A stretch of DNA of 64,000 bases from Mucilaginibacter glaciei (GCF_014773245.1 NZ_JACWMX010000005.1:1-64000); one strand, 5' to 3'; shown: positions 1 through 9,579, counted from the stretch's first letter. Numbers and translations: made by a program. Notes: generated by a model from the letters alone, not told the origin.

Positions 1-117
1 TTGTACCTCGCAATGACGCGTTTGGTAGATTGGTTCGACAAGCTTACCATGACAATCGGCTCTGGAAATCGTACCTGTTAATTAGGGATTGCTTCGTACC
101 TCGCAAAGACGTGTTTG
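1..117. repeat. Direct repeat, copy 1 (117 bp)
   Basis: This stretch recurs base for base at 222-338, so the two copies sit 221 bp apart. Its 3' part (GATTGCTTCGTACCTCGCAA) is a half-site of the GTCAT-ended palindromic repeats found elsewhere in the window. The copy may extend beyond the left edge. The reading frames across it are repeat sequence and not genes. Confidence 0.9.
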
Positions 118-122
118 ATAGG

Positions 123-180
123 GTCATCCTGAGCTTGTCGAAGGAAACGTGCGGTGATGGTTCGACAAGCTCACCATGAC
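123..180. repeat. Palindromic intergenic repeat, TTCGACAAGCTCA type
   Basis: The 58-bp element starts GTCATCCTGAGCTTGTCGAA and ends TTCGACAAGCTCACCATGAC, giving imperfect inverted arms around a short spacer. A second, more diverged copy lies at 9627-9701. The GTCAT/ATGAC termini are shared with the other palindromic repeats of this window, which suggests a REP- or MITE-like family. Confidence 0.8.
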
Positions 181-221
181 AATCGGCTCTGTCAATCAGA
201 CCTGTGAATCGGGAGATTGCT

Positions 222-338
222 TTGTACCTCGCAATGACGCGTTTGGTAGATTGGTTCGACAAGCTTACCATGACAATCGGCTCTGGAAATCGTACCTGTT
301 AATTAGGGATTGCTTCGTACCTCGCAAAGACGTGTTTG
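222..338. repeat. Direct repeat, copy 2 (117 bp)
   Basis: Identical to 1-117 over the whole 117 bases. The repeat and the element at 123-180 together form a repeat stack downstream of the minus-strand membrane protein gene that ends at 449. At 361-392 a further half-element (GAGATTGCCGCGCTGCCGCT) matches the reverse complement of the copies near 18290-18611. Nothing coding is supported between 1 and 448. Confidence 0.9.
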
Positions 339-448
339 TTGTGGTGGATTTGCTTTCGACGAGATTGCCGCGCTGCCGCTCGCAAGGACATGTTTGGATT
401 ATAGTGCATTCCCCGCTCCCCGCACCTCAAACCCCGCGCCCGATACAC

Positions 449-2014
449 CTACCTGACAGCTATCACCCGGTAAACTACCCAGTATTTAGTTTCGAATACC
501 TTGCGGAAATCCATCTGCGGGATGGTTTTCTTGATCTGTATAATGTACTTATTGTTGAGTTGCGTATATCCGGTAAGTACGTTTTTCGCGGTCGCAATTA
601 CAATATAATCAGCATATTTATCGGGCGACTCCAGGGCACTTAAAAAACTCGACTCATAGGGCATTATCAGCGGGCGTATGTCACGCGTAAAGGCTACAAT
701 AGGGTAGGCGGTGGCATCGTCAATTAATATGTGCTGGTCGCCGGGCAAACTGGCAATGTAGTTGGCCACATCCATATTTTCGGCTTGCGTATCGTCGTCG
801 GTACGGTTAAACAGTATGTTAACAAAGTTTTTTTCTTCGGGTATAGATGATGTTTTAAGGTAGTAACCACCCATGCCAATCTGCACCGCTACCATTATCC
901 CCAGCATTATTTTAAAAGCGAAATGGTTTTTAACCGTGTGATGTTTGATGATCACGCATAAAAATGCCAATACAATAAACAGCAGGTAGTACTGATAGCC
1001 CACGTAAACCTTATCATACTTAATGTGTAAAAACTCGATGAGTGCAAAAGGGGTAAGAATGGTTAACACCTGGTAGGTACTCTCCCTTAACAGGTAAACG
1101 GCCACTATTATCATAGGGCAAAACAGCAGTACCCTTGCCGATAACAGGATAGAAATTTCGGGGATCTTGATATTACCGCCGGCGGTTTGCGCGTCAAAGC
1201 TTAACTTATCAACCAATACATTCCAGGTAGCGTAGGGGCTCTCATTAAAATAATTCAGATCGCTTGCGTGGGTAAGGTTAAGCAGCTTGTAACACAGTAC
1301 GGCTACCAGCGGCAGCGCAAACAAAATGATGTACAGCGAGAAGGTTTTGTTAACCAGCTTACGCCTTAACGACGGGCTGTTGATACTTTGATACAAGCGG
1401 AAGATAGACTCCTGCTCGCCCAATTTTAAGCTATGTACCGTGATGGAAAGCACCAGCGGTAAAAAGAAAAGCGTTAGCCAGATGAATTTATAATCACAAA
1501 ATATAAGTGTTACCAGGCAAATGCTGGCAATAGATACGTGGAATGTGGTGTTAGATTTATAAAATTTAAACAGGTTGATGAAGAACAGGAAGAAGAAGAT
1601 AAGCGACATGTAGATACCCTTGCCGGAGCAGGCCGAGTAAATGAGGCCGGGGTGGAAAAGGAACATGGCCAGTAAGATCCACAGGTAAAAATCGTTCTTC
1701 AGGTTTTTGAGCAGCGAGCTGGCCATCACATAAAACAACCCTGCCGTACCCATTGCCGATGCCAGTATGGGTGCCAGCGCGTAGCCAAATGGGGTAAACA
1801 CAAAAATGGCGTAAAAGGGTGTGATGGGGGCGGTTAAGCCCATTACCTTTAAGCGGTTGCCCAACCCCTCGAATACGATCTTGGCCTTCTCTATATAAAA
1901 TAACGACTCCTGATTATAATACCCCAGATCATGCAGGTATATAGCGCACACCAGGTAATAAATTACCAGTATGCCGGTGAGGATGAGCAGGTATACAGAT
2001 TTAGAGATTCTCAT
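449..2014 (-). CDS. Polytopic membrane protein of the exopolysaccharide locus
   Basis: This 521-residue protein has about ten hydrophobic segments, beginning with one at residues 7-27, then a soluble C-terminal stretch of roughly 120 residues. I do not recognise the family. The layout (short N-terminal helix, acidic and aromatic first loop, multi-pass core) resembles GT-C glycosyltransferases or polysaccharide export proteins, but no diagnostic motif is visible. Its start codon overlaps the stop of the synthase gene by four bases (ATGA), so translational coupling is likely. By inference it acts with the synthase and BcsB-like protein in polymer secretion or modification. Confidence 0.75.
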   Translation of the reverse strand: MRISKSVYLLILTGILVIYYLVCAIYLHDLGYYNQESLFYIEKAKIVFEGLGNRLKVMGLTAPITPFYAIFVFTPFGYALAPILASAMGTAGLFYVMASSLLKNLKNDFYLWILLAMFLFHPGLIYSACSGKGIYMSLIFFFLFFINLFKFYKSNTTFHVSIASICLVTLIFCDYKFIWLTLFFLPLVLSITVHSLKLGEQESIFRLYQSINSPSLRRKLVNKTFSLYIILFALPLVAVLCYKLLNLTHASDLNYFNESPYATWNVLVDKLSFDAQTAGGNIKIPEISILLSARVLLFCPMIIVAVYLLRESTYQVLTILTPFALIEFLHIKYDKVYVGYQYYLLFIVLAFLCVIIKHHTVKNHFAFKIMLGIMVAVQIGMGGYYLKTSSIPEEKNFVNILFNRTDDDTQAENMDVANYIASLPGDQHILIDDATAYPIVAFTRDIRPLIMPYESSFLSALESPDKYADYIVIATAKNVLTGYTQLNNKYIIQIKKTIPQMDFRKVFETKYWVVYRVIAVR

Positions 2015-3855
2015 TTAACAACGTTTGTAGGATTGTTAACTTTACTTAACCCGTGGTTTGTTTTTTCCCAGTAAAACGGTTTTACTATTAGTTGGTATAA
2101 GCCCTTATAAGCTGCTATAGAGTGCATGAGCCAATAAATAGGGTTGGCTACCGCGAATAAGATGAGCTCGTAATACCGGCGCTTAAATACCGCCATCATG
2201 TTTACATAAATCATGAGGATGTTACCCACCATGAGGTTAAAGATAGACATGAACAGCACCCAATCCGGGAAGAGGGTACGGATGGTTGAAAGGTCAAATA
2301 TAACGTAGGCGATAAAAAACAGCAGCAGCAGCGGGTACACCAAAAAGGTTATTGGGGTTGCCCCGATAAAGAAACCGAAACCCAGAAAGCCCTTCCAGCC
2401 GATTGTTCGCCATAGTTTAACGGGGTTGCGCATGTGCACCAGGTAGGTTTGCATGTAACCCTTTATCCAGCGCGAGCGCTGGCGGATCCAGTTAAAAGGT
2501 TCGTTATTGGCCTCTTCGTAGGTGGTAGAGTTGATGATGGCTACCTTGTAGCCCTTTGCATAGGCGCGTACACCCAGGTCGGCATCTTCGGTTACGTTAA
2601 ACGGATCCCAGGCACCAAGCTCTATCAGTTCGGCCATTTTAAAGTGGTTGCTGGTACCCCCTAACGGGATAGGGATATCCAGGGTATCCAGCCCGGGCAG
2701 CATATAATCAAACCAGTACGAATACTCGAGGGTAAACATACGGGTCAGGAAGTTCTCGTTCCGGTTAAAGTAGTTTAAGGCACTTTGGATACATACATAC
2801 TCGTTGGGTAGTTTCCCAAACAGCGATACCACTTTTTTCAACTGATCGGTATCGGGGATATCTTCGGCATCGTATATGGTAAGGTATTTACCGCGGGCAA
2901 AGTGCAGGCCGTAGTTACAAGCTTTTGGCTTGGTTTTAGGCATGTGGAAGGGTACAATAACCACCTCAAATATGGCAGGGAAATCGAGGTTTTTTACTGC
3001 GTTGAGCGTTTTATCGTCCTCTTCTTCCAGCAGCAGTTTAATGTCCAGTTTGTGCTTGGGGTAATCGAGCGCCTGTAAGTTCCAGATCAGTTTTTTGATC
3101 AGCTTATCTTCTTTATAAACCGGCAGCAGGATGGTATAGATGGGCATATCCTCATCAACAATCAGCTTCAGCTCATCTTTGGTTACGGCCTGGTGCAATT
3201 CAAACCGCGAACCTACCAGCGCCAGGAATAGTTTAAAGATAATGGCTACCAAAAAGAACGAGCTCAAGATCACGTTGATGGTGATGGATGTGTTTTTAAA
3301 GCTCAGCACCAAACCTATGGTTACCAGGGCGATCAGTACAAAAATAAAAATGAGCTGGGGTGATGTAAACGTTACCACGGCCGAGTTGTCGGGGTCGCGC
3401 TTCATCAGCTCAAACACAGCCGATTTTACATACTTTTCTCCCAGTAGTTTATTGCTCAGCCAAACGATCTCTAAATCGTACGCCACGATGATCTCGGGCT
3501 CCTTATCATAGGTGAATTTAATAAAGTCTAAAAAGAGCTCGTCGTTAGGGTTAGCCATCAGCACCAGCACCTTGTTATTCTCTATCCGCATAGGCATAGC
3601 CACACGCTCATAGGCAAACTGCAGGTCAATTTTGCTCAGTACCTCAGCGTCGTACTCCATTTCGCGCACGGGCGCAAAGGTGTACCCGGCGTTTAGTAAC
3701 GACCGCTCGTAATTTTTACGCGAGATGTAGCCAAAGTTCAGTACGATCTTCAGGAACGACAGACCCGACTCTGCTGAAAATGCCTCAATTTCTTCCCGTT
3801 CACTTGCCGTAATAAACCCGTCATTGATCAGTAACTCAGGAATGGACATACTCAT
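2011..3855 (-). CDS. Family 2 glycosyltransferase (cellulose-synthase-like) with N-terminal MshEN/GspE-N domain
   Basis: The 614-residue protein is a processive inner-membrane polysaccharide synthase. Residues 1-155 resemble the GspE N-terminal (MshEN) fold, with two helix repeats around LLINDGFITASE and VLNFGYISRKNYE. Two membrane helices follow (about 165-186 and 193-213). The GT2 domain begins near 238 and shows DAED (329-332), TED (422-424) and the processivity motif QRSRW (459-463). Further membrane helices close the protein. There is no PilZ domain, the usual c-di-GMP sensor of BcsA. MshEN domains are known to bind c-di-GMP, so the N-terminus may replace PilZ; that is inference. It lies between the BcsB-like gene and the polytopic membrane gene. 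Confidence 0.88.
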   Translation of the reverse strand: MSMSIPELLINDGFITASEREEIEAFSAESGLSFLKIVLNFGYISRKNYERSLLNAGYTFAPVREMEYDAEVLSKIDLQFAYERVAMPMRIENNKVLVLMANPNDELFLDFIKFTYDKEPEIIVAYDLEIVWLSNKLLGEKYVKSAVFELMKRDPDNSAVVTFTSPQLIFIFVLIALVTIGLVLSFKNTSITINVILSSFFLVAIIFKLFLALVGSRFELHQAVTKDELKLIVDEDMPIYTILLPVYKEDKLIKKLIWNLQALDYPKHKLDIKLLLEEEDDKTLNAVKNLDFPAIFEVVIVPFHMPKTKPKACNYGLHFARGKYLTIYDAEDIPDTDQLKKVVSLFGKLPNEYVCIQSALNYFNRNENFLTRMFTLEYSYWFDYMLPGLDTLDIPIPLGGTSNHFKMAELIELGAWDPFNVTEDADLGVRAYAKGYKVAIINSTTYEEANNEPFNWIRQRSRWIKGYMQTYLVHMRNPVKLWRTIGWKGFLGFGFFIGATPITFLVYPLLLLFFIAYVIFDLSTIRTLFPDWVLFMSIFNLMVGNILMIYVNMMAVFKRRYYELILFAVANPIYWLMHSIAAYKGLYQLIVKPFYWEKTNHGLSKVNNPTNVVK

Positions 3856-3897
3856 GCAAAAAATAATAAAGTAGCTAAACGTAATGCACTAAGCGGC

Positions 3898-5988
3898 TTA
3901 ATCATTAAACAACTCTTGCGATTTTTGAACTTTTGAGCGTATGTACAAGAATGATAGCAGGATCAGCACCAGTATACCTAACAAAATGTACAGGTTGTAG
4001 CTATCCCAGAAACGGGTAAGCGCGCTCTTGGTATCGATGTACTCCAGGTTTTCGCTCGATTTGTTGATGTTGAACAAGTATTTATTATTGTTCACGTCAG
4101 ATATACAAACGTTGCTGGATAGGGTAGATAGCTGCTCGGTAATTGATTTGGATGCCGCCAGGAAGGCTTCGGCCAGGTGTACGCCTGTAGCCGTGAGTAC
4201 CAGCGTTGCATTGTTGCTTCGCCCGTAAAAGATCTGCGCCAAACCGTTGGATGTGGTATCCGAGAGCGAGTAAACCACCGTATTATTATCCGTGTTGTAG
4301 AGCCTAAAATTCTGGTTGAATTTGATCGGCGCATCCGGGAACTCGTTAAGCAAGGGGTCTTCTTTAGTTAACAAGGCAATGATGTTGTTCTTTTTCAACT
4401 CGCTCGACTCCACCGCGTCAGAGTACATAAACTCCGGGAAGTTGTTGGCGTTGATGTTGTTATTTAGCTCGTATATGATCTCGCCCATTGCACCGGCTGC
4501 ATACTTAGCATATTTTTTAGATACCACGATACGGGTTGTGCCGCTATTGAAGGCCTCCGGATACTGGTAAAAGCTCAGGTCGCTGGTGATGAACGGGTTT
4601 TTTGATTCGAGGTATGATTTATCAACGTCAATCTCTGAGAAGAAGTTGGTAAAGCTGTTTGAACAGTTACCGCTGCTTGGGTAAAAGCGGAATTCAGCCT
4701 CGAGCGTGTTGTACTTGTGGTGCTGGTACCTGTTAATAGTTACCGATGTATTTAATTTGCCCGATGCGTCCAGCTTTTCGCTGCTTAATAATAAACCGTT
4801 AAGGTAAATGTTAAAGAAACCGCGATCGCCGGGGTTAAGGCTGCTGTAGTTGGCAATTATCCTGATCTCTACCTCTTTCGGGGTAAAGCTAAAATCGGAG
4901 TTTTTGAAGTTAAAGGCACTCTTTAATGAACCGATACCGGATAAGAAATCGCTAACGCCGCCAATTTGCTTTAACGATAGTTTTGAGCGGTTTTCATCGA
5001 TGGTTTTAAAGAAGGTATTTTGTGCCTTGTTCACCAAAAGGTAATCGCCAAAAGTCGAGTTCAGGATATTCATATTACCTAATGCGGTAATTGTTTTTTC
5101 GTAACCGGCATCATCACCACCCGATACAAATAAGATCTCGACAGGTACGTTCTCCTGCGCTACCGATTTAACCGGCATAGCACGGCCCTTCATATCTACC
5201 ATAGTGGTAATGGTATCCATTACACTTACTACAGACTTGTGCAAGTAAAATAAACCCTGGTTGTTTTGGGGCGTAACCTTTACCAACGGGCGTTTATCTG
5301 CCGTTAATGAGTTTAACTTACCCACCATGATAAAGTTGCGCACGGTATCAGGTAATTTAGAAGCCTCATAAACAGAGATTTCGCGGGTGGCGGTTTTCTT
5401 CAACCTTGCATAGGCCCATGCTACTGCCTTTAAATCGTGCAGTGACGGGTTGGCGGGATAAACAATGGCTGTTTTTGAATCGAAACAGTTACTGATATTT
5501 ACGTTGTTGAAGAAGTTTTTGTTACTTTTTACTAACGATAGGTAAGAGTAGTTCTTAATCTTTACCCACATAGCCGGGTTATCCAGATCCTTACACTGAT
5601 CATTACTGATGGCTAATAAGGTTTTAACCTGTACTTTTAAAAAGTTATCAGAACTTACATCGGCACGGGTTAAATTGATGGCAATGCGCTGGATAGAATC
5701 TTTAGTTAACTTACCGCTGTAAACAGGTTTTGAACCTACAAATAAGTTGATAAAAGATTTTTCGCGGATAAGGGCCTGCGATGGCTCAAAATAAATAACC
5801 AGCTTGCTGCCGTTAACTTCATATTGAGGGGTTATTTTATAATAAAATGAGGTAGCACCACTCATACCCGTCACAGATTCGTCATCGTTATGGCCGCCCA
5901 TTCCCTTTAAAGAAATAGTAGCCATCGATTGCGCAAACGATGCTGAACTAATTAATATGAAAGCTAAAAATGTAAGTAATCTCTTCAT
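3898..5988 (-). CDS. BcsB-like periplasmic subunit of polysaccharide synthase
   Basis: The 696-residue protein has a signal peptide (residues 1-19, ending SFAQ), a long beta-rich extracytoplasmic region, and one C-terminal membrane helix (about 667-687) followed by a short basic tail. This is the architecture of BcsB, which caps the synthase and guides the chain across the periplasm. The segment with CKDLDNPAMWVKI resembles the conserved BcsB stretch ending in a W near the first carbohydrate-binding domain. Sequence similarity looks low, so the polymer need not be cellulose. It lies 14 bp after the kinase gene and 42 bp before the synthase gene, consistent with one operon. Confidence 0.78.
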   Translation of the reverse strand: MKRLLTFLAFILISSASFAQSMATISLKGMGGHNDDESVTGMSGATSFYYKITPQYEVNGSKLVIYFEPSQALIREKSFINLFVGSKPVYSGKLTKDSIQRIAINLTRADVSSDNFLKVQVKTLLAISNDQCKDLDNPAMWVKIKNYSYLSLVKSNKNFFNNVNISNCFDSKTAIVYPANPSLHDLKAVAWAYARLKKTATREISVYEASKLPDTVRNFIMVGKLNSLTADKRPLVKVTPQNNQGLFYLHKSVVSVMDTITTMVDMKGRAMPVKSVAQENVPVEILFVSGGDDAGYEKTITALGNMNILNSTFGDYLLVNKAQNTFFKTIDENRSKLSLKQIGGVSDFLSGIGSLKSAFNFKNSDFSFTPKEVEIRIIANYSSLNPGDRGFFNIYLNGLLLSSEKLDASGKLNTSVTINRYQHHKYNTLEAEFRFYPSSGNCSNSFTNFFSEIDVDKSYLESKNPFITSDLSFYQYPEAFNSGTTRIVVSKKYAKYAAGAMGEIIYELNNNINANNFPEFMYSDAVESSELKKNNIIALLTKEDPLLNEFPDAPIKFNQNFRLYNTDNNTVVYSLSDTTSNGLAQIFYGRSNNATLVLTATGVHLAEAFLAASKSITEQLSTLSSNVCISDVNNNKYLFNINKSSENLEYIDTKSALTRFWDSYNLYILLGILVLILLSFLYIRSKVQKSQELFND

Positions 5989-6002
5989 CAGATTTGTAAA
6001 TA

Positions 6003-7349
6003 TTAGTTTATTACGTAAAATTCTACTCTAAAATAGTTGCCGTTATCGTCACTGCGATAAATCAATTCGCCGCCAAGTTCTTTGGTCATCAGTTTGGCAA
6101 TTGAAAGGCCTAAGCCCAGCCTGCTCTCCATACTGCCCGACGCATCATTTAATGTTTTCAATTTATTAAACATCATGTCAAGTTCATCCTGGCCTATGGC
6201 AACACCCTCGTCAATGATCTCAAACACAAATTTTTGGCGTTGCAGGCTGGTCACCACCTTAATATCGTTATTAGTTTGTGAAAATTTGATGGCGTTGGAT
6301 AATAAGTTCTGGAATACCTGGCCGGCAAAAACGCGGTCTAACTTAACGTTTAGCGGCAGTTTAAGAATATTATCCGTCAGGTGAATGTTCTTCATCTGCG
6401 CGGTTTCCTGCAGGCCGCGATACACATGGCTAACTTCCTGGTTGATATCGAAAATCTCCATATTGAATTTCATCTCCGGCGACTCGATCTCCTTAACATC
6501 CATCAGTTTGTTAAGCATATACTGCATCTTATCTGCCGATTCTGAAATATAGCCCGCGTATTCCTTTTGGTCGGTGCTCAGGCGGTAATCTTCTTCTTTA
6601 AGCATGTTATTGCTCATTACTATTTGGCCTATCAAATTCTTCAGATCGTGACCTGCAATGTTTATAAAGCTGTTTTTCTGATCGTCAAGCTTGCGTAATT
6701 GCTCGTATTGCCTGTCAATAATATTATTCTTCTCGTTAATATCCCTGTTTTGCTCTTTTAACTGGTCGTTTGATTTTTCGATCAATATTTGCGAGCGCAC
6801 CTCACGTGCAATCACTTTAAAACGCGCGTTGGGTATCAAACACGATATAAAGGCAATAATGAAGAAAAACTGCCCTCCATTGGTTACTACCGAATCTAAG
6901 GTATATTCGCTTAGCATATTGTAAAAAACTGCTAAAAGTAATATAGCCAATAAGGTTTGTATGATAGAGTTGATAGGCTCCCAAAAAACCTGTAAGTTAA
7001 AAAACAGCAAAATGGCCGCGTAAATTAGGTAGTAAATATTTTGCTGCTGAAAATTAACTACGTTACATAGTATTGCCATTGTAACCGACAGCATGAAGAA
7101 GCAGATGTGCAGCAAGATGCGATAATTATATTTACGCGTTTGGAACAAATTATACAAACCTAATATCACCAAAACGGTTATGATCCTGATGATTAGAAAT
7201 TGCAACCAAATATTGTTAGCGTATATAAAATCAACTATGCTAAATATCGGGTACAAAAAGATGATCGTCCAAATGATATTATTAGTTTGGTACCACGCTT
7301 TTTTTGATATTTCTTTTTGATATTCTTCTTTAGAGATCTGAACAAACAT
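6003..7349 (-). CDS. Membrane sensor histidine kinase, first gene of the exopolysaccharide operon
   Basis: The 448-residue protein has about six membrane segments (roughly 25-175), a coiled coil (about 180-225), a HisKA domain with phospho-acceptor His234 in IAGHDLKNLI, and an HATPase domain with DRVFAGQVFQNLLSNAIKF (N box) and RLGLGLSIAK (G box). No response regulator is adjacent. It is the promoter-proximal gene of the operon and diverges from the GH5 gene across 52 bp, so it probably senses envelope state for this locus. The output partner is unknown. Confidence 0.85.
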   Translation of the reverse strand: MFVQISKEEYQKEISKKAWYQTNNIIWTIIFLYPIFSIVDFIYANNIWLQFLIIRIITVLVILGLYNLFQTRKYNYRILLHICFFMLSVTMAILCNVVNFQQQNIYYLIYAAILLFFNLQVFWEPINSIIQTLLAILLLAVFYNMLSEYTLDSVVTNGGQFFFIIAFISCLIPNARFKVIAREVRSQILIEKSNDQLKEQNRDINEKNNIIDRQYEQLRKLDDQKNSFINIAGHDLKNLIGQIVMSNNMLKEEDYRLSTDQKEYAGYISESADKMQYMLNKLMDVKEIESPEMKFNMEIFDINQEVSHVYRGLQETAQMKNIHLTDNILKLPLNVKLDRVFAGQVFQNLLSNAIKFSQTNNDIKVVTSLQRQKFVFEIIDEGVAIGQDELDMMFNKLKTLNDASGSMESRLGLGLSIAKLMTKELGGELIYRSDDNGNYFRVEFYVIN

Positions 7350-7401
7350 TCGCTGGTTACTTAAATTTTAAATGGTATAAGTACTAAACTCTTTAATATA
7401 A

Positions 7402-8541
7402 GTGAAAAACACGCTACACTTTAATGTATTTGCAAAGCGGTTAATTATAGTATTAATTATAACTATGCAGGCTTTAGTTGCAAAAAGCAATCCAAACCTG
7501 CCTACCGCAAGGCAGTTAGCATTTAAACGCGCCTTAAGCTTAAACAATGGGGTTAGCGTTTCATGGCTCGAACAAACATGGAACAAGGATAATTTAGGCC
7601 AAACTGCTACTAAAATCATTGATTTTAAGTTAATTAAACAACTGGGCTTTAAAAGTATCCGCCTGCCGGTGGCGTTTAACTATTTCGACACTACCGGAAT
7701 CCCTGTTGAGAAAGTATTTACTCATATTGATGAAGTTTTGAAACAATGTAAGTTATACGGTATAAAATTAATAATAGATTACCATTACGGTAATTTAAAT
7801 GATAATAACTACCTAACCGAAACAAAAAAACTGATTTCCCTTTGGTTAATCTTAACCAAGAGATATATACGGGAAAGCCCCGAAAATGTTTTTTTTGAAT
7901 TATACAACGAGCCGCCCCATATGGACCCCAAAGTGTGGAAAGATGCTGTGTATAATATAGTTACAGCAATTAGGGGGGTGGACAAAAACCGGACATTAAT
8001 TGTGGGGGCATCAAACTTTAACAGTATATATGAGCTAAGCCGTATGGAGCGGCTGGCAGACGAGAACATCATTTACACCTTCCATTTTTACGAGCCTTTT
8101 TTGTTTACCCACCAGGGTGCAACCTGGGTAGGTGACCAGGTGGCTACAACAGGTATCCCGTTCCCTTACAATGCGGATAAATATCCAGCACTTAACCCCA
8201 AAACAAAGGGTACCTGGGGCGAAACCAATTACTATCAGTACAAGGCAGACGGCAACGTGCAATCTGTAAGGGATAAATTGCTGATCGTAAAAAAATGGGC
8301 CGACAAGTATTATGTGCCTATCCTGTGCGGCGAGTATGGTGTTTATAACCAGTACGCCGATGCTGATAGCCGGTGCAGGTACATCAAAGCTGTGCGCCAA
8401 AATTTGAAGGCGATGAACATCCCCGGCATCCTTTGGGATTATAACACCAGCTTTTCTATATTTGACGGCCCCCCTTCAATCAATAATTTGTCAGATTGTA
8501 TGAAAGACGCCATAGATTACAAAGCGTCAAAACTATATTAA
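7402..8541 (+). CDS. Secreted glycoside hydrolase family 5 (endoglucanase-like)
   Basis: This 379-residue enzyme should cleave beta-linked glucans or mannans by the retaining GH5 mechanism. The acid/base Glu170 lies in FFELYNEP, the nucleophile Glu311 in ILCGEYGVY, and the family Arg in SIRLPVAFNYF. The start is GTG at 7402, which supplies a signal peptide (hydrophobic 13-27, cut after VAKS); the in-frame ATG at 7465 would remove most of it. It diverges from the kinase, BcsB-like and synthase operon. Bcs-type clusters often carry a glycanase (BcsZ, GH8) that trims the nascent polymer, and this gene may fill that role with another fold. Confidence 0.88.
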   Translation: MKNTLHFNVFAKRLIIVLIITMQALVAKSNPNLPTARQLAFKRALSLNNGVSVSWLEQTWNKDNLGQTATKIIDFKLIKQLGFKSIRLPVAFNYFDTTGIPVEKVFTHIDEVLKQCKLYGIKLIIDYHYGNLNDNNYLTETKKLISLWLILTKRYIRESPENVFFELYNEPPHMDPKVWKDAVYNIVTAIRGVDKNRTLIVGASNFNSIYELSRMERLADENIIYTFHFYEPFLFTHQGATWVGDQVATTGIPFPYNADKYPALNPKTKGTWGETNYYQYKADGNVQSVRDKLLIVKKWADKYYVPILCGEYGVYNQYADADSRCRYIKAVRQNLKAMNIPGILWDYNTSFSIFDGPPSINNLSDCMKDAIDYKASKLY

Positions 8542-8553
8542 CATTAAAATAGT

Positions 8554-8561
8554 TAACTTTG
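8554..8561 (+). promoter_or_regulatory. Candidate -7 box before acyl-ACP desaturase
   Basis: TAACTTTG matches the Bacteroidetes -7 consensus TAnnTTTG, 17 bp before the desaturase ATG. No good -33 TTG/TTTG is visible at the expected spacing, so support is partial. Confidence 0.35.
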
Positions 8562-8578
8562 AACACTAATAAGTTTGT

Positions 8579-9559
8579 ATGAAATTTTTTGAAGAAAAGC
8601 GCAAGGAAGTAATGGGGCATATTGAGAAGTTTATGCTCGAGAAGATGACCGAGTACCTTAAGCCTATTGATACCATCTGGCAGCCGTCAGATTTTTTGCC
8701 TGATGCTTCAAGGAGCACTTTTTTTAGCGAAATAAAGGAGTTACAGGAAAGCGCCAAAGGCCTGTCGTACGATTTGGTTGCTGTACTGATTGGCGATACG
8801 ATTACCGAAGAGGCATTGCCTACTTATGAATCATGGTTGACCATGGTTGAGGGCGTATCTGATAACGAAGAGGGTGGCTGGATGAAATGGACCCGCCACT
8901 GGACTGCCGAAGAAAACCGCCACGGCGATCTGTTGAATAAATACTTATACCTATCGGGTCGTGTTGATATGCGGATGATGGAAGTGAGCACCCAATATTT
9001 AATTGCCGATGGCTTTGATATTGGTACCGGGCACGATCCGTACCGTAACTTTATCTACACATCCTTTCAGGAACTGGCAACAAATGTATCTCACCGCCGT
9101 GTAGCCTCACAGGCTAAAAAAGATGGCGATACCTTGTTATCAAAAATGTGCGGTGTAATTGCCAGTGATGAGGCCCGCCATGCTAAAGCATACAAATACT
9201 TTATTGAAAAGATATTTGAAGTTGACCCTAACGAAGCTATGCTGGCGTTTGAGGATATGATGCGCAAAAAGATTGTAATGCCGGCACACTTTTTACGTGA
9301 AGTTGGTTTAAAGATAGGCCAAACCTTTGGCCACTTTACTGATGCTGCCGAGCGCCTGGGTATTTACACAGCAATTGATTATGTAGATATATTACGCGAG
9401 CTGATAGAAGACTGGCATATTGAAAGCGCTGTTGACCTGAAGGAAGACGGCGAAAAAGCCCGTGACTATATTATCAACCTGCCCAACCGTTTATTACGCG
9501 TTGCCGAAAGAATGAAAAACCCGATGCTGGAATACAAGTTCAGCTGGATACACGGATAA
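8579..9559 (+). CDS. Acyl-[acyl-carrier-protein] desaturase
   Basis: This 326-residue soluble di-iron enzyme introduces a double bond into ACP-bound fatty acids, using O2 and reduced ferredoxin, to make unsaturated membrane lipids. The iron ligands are visible: EENRH (111-115), the bridging Glu in SFQELAT (near 165) and DEARH (197-201). Length fits the bacterial and plant stearoyl-ACP desaturase family. It stands alone, followed by a strong bidirectional terminator. Confidence 0.93.
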   Translation: MKFFEEKRKEVMGHIEKFMLEKMTEYLKPIDTIWQPSDFLPDASRSTFFSEIKELQESAKGLSYDLVAVLIGDTITEEALPTYESWLTMVEGVSDNEEGGWMKWTRHWTAEENRHGDLLNKYLYLSGRVDMRMMEVSTQYLIADGFDIGTGHDPYRNFIYTSFQELATNVSHRRVASQAKKDGDTLLSKMCGVIASDEARHAKAYKYFIEKIFEVDPNEAMLAFEDMMRKKIVMPAHFLREVGLKIGQTFGHFTDAAERLGIYTAIDYVDILRELIEDWHIESAVDLKEDGEKARDYIINLPNRLLRVAERMKNPMLEYKFSWIHG

Positions 9560-9579
9560 GAATATAAAGACATTAACAA

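Noticed and set aside
176-643. Plus-strand open frame of 155 codons at the left end
   Set aside because: It runs through the palindromic repeats and then antisense to the membrane protein gene. It has no domain or start signal.
8035-8400. Minus-strand 121-codon frame across the GH5 gene
   Set aside because: Shadow of the GH5 coding frame, without any domain, and codon pattern follows the GH5 gene.
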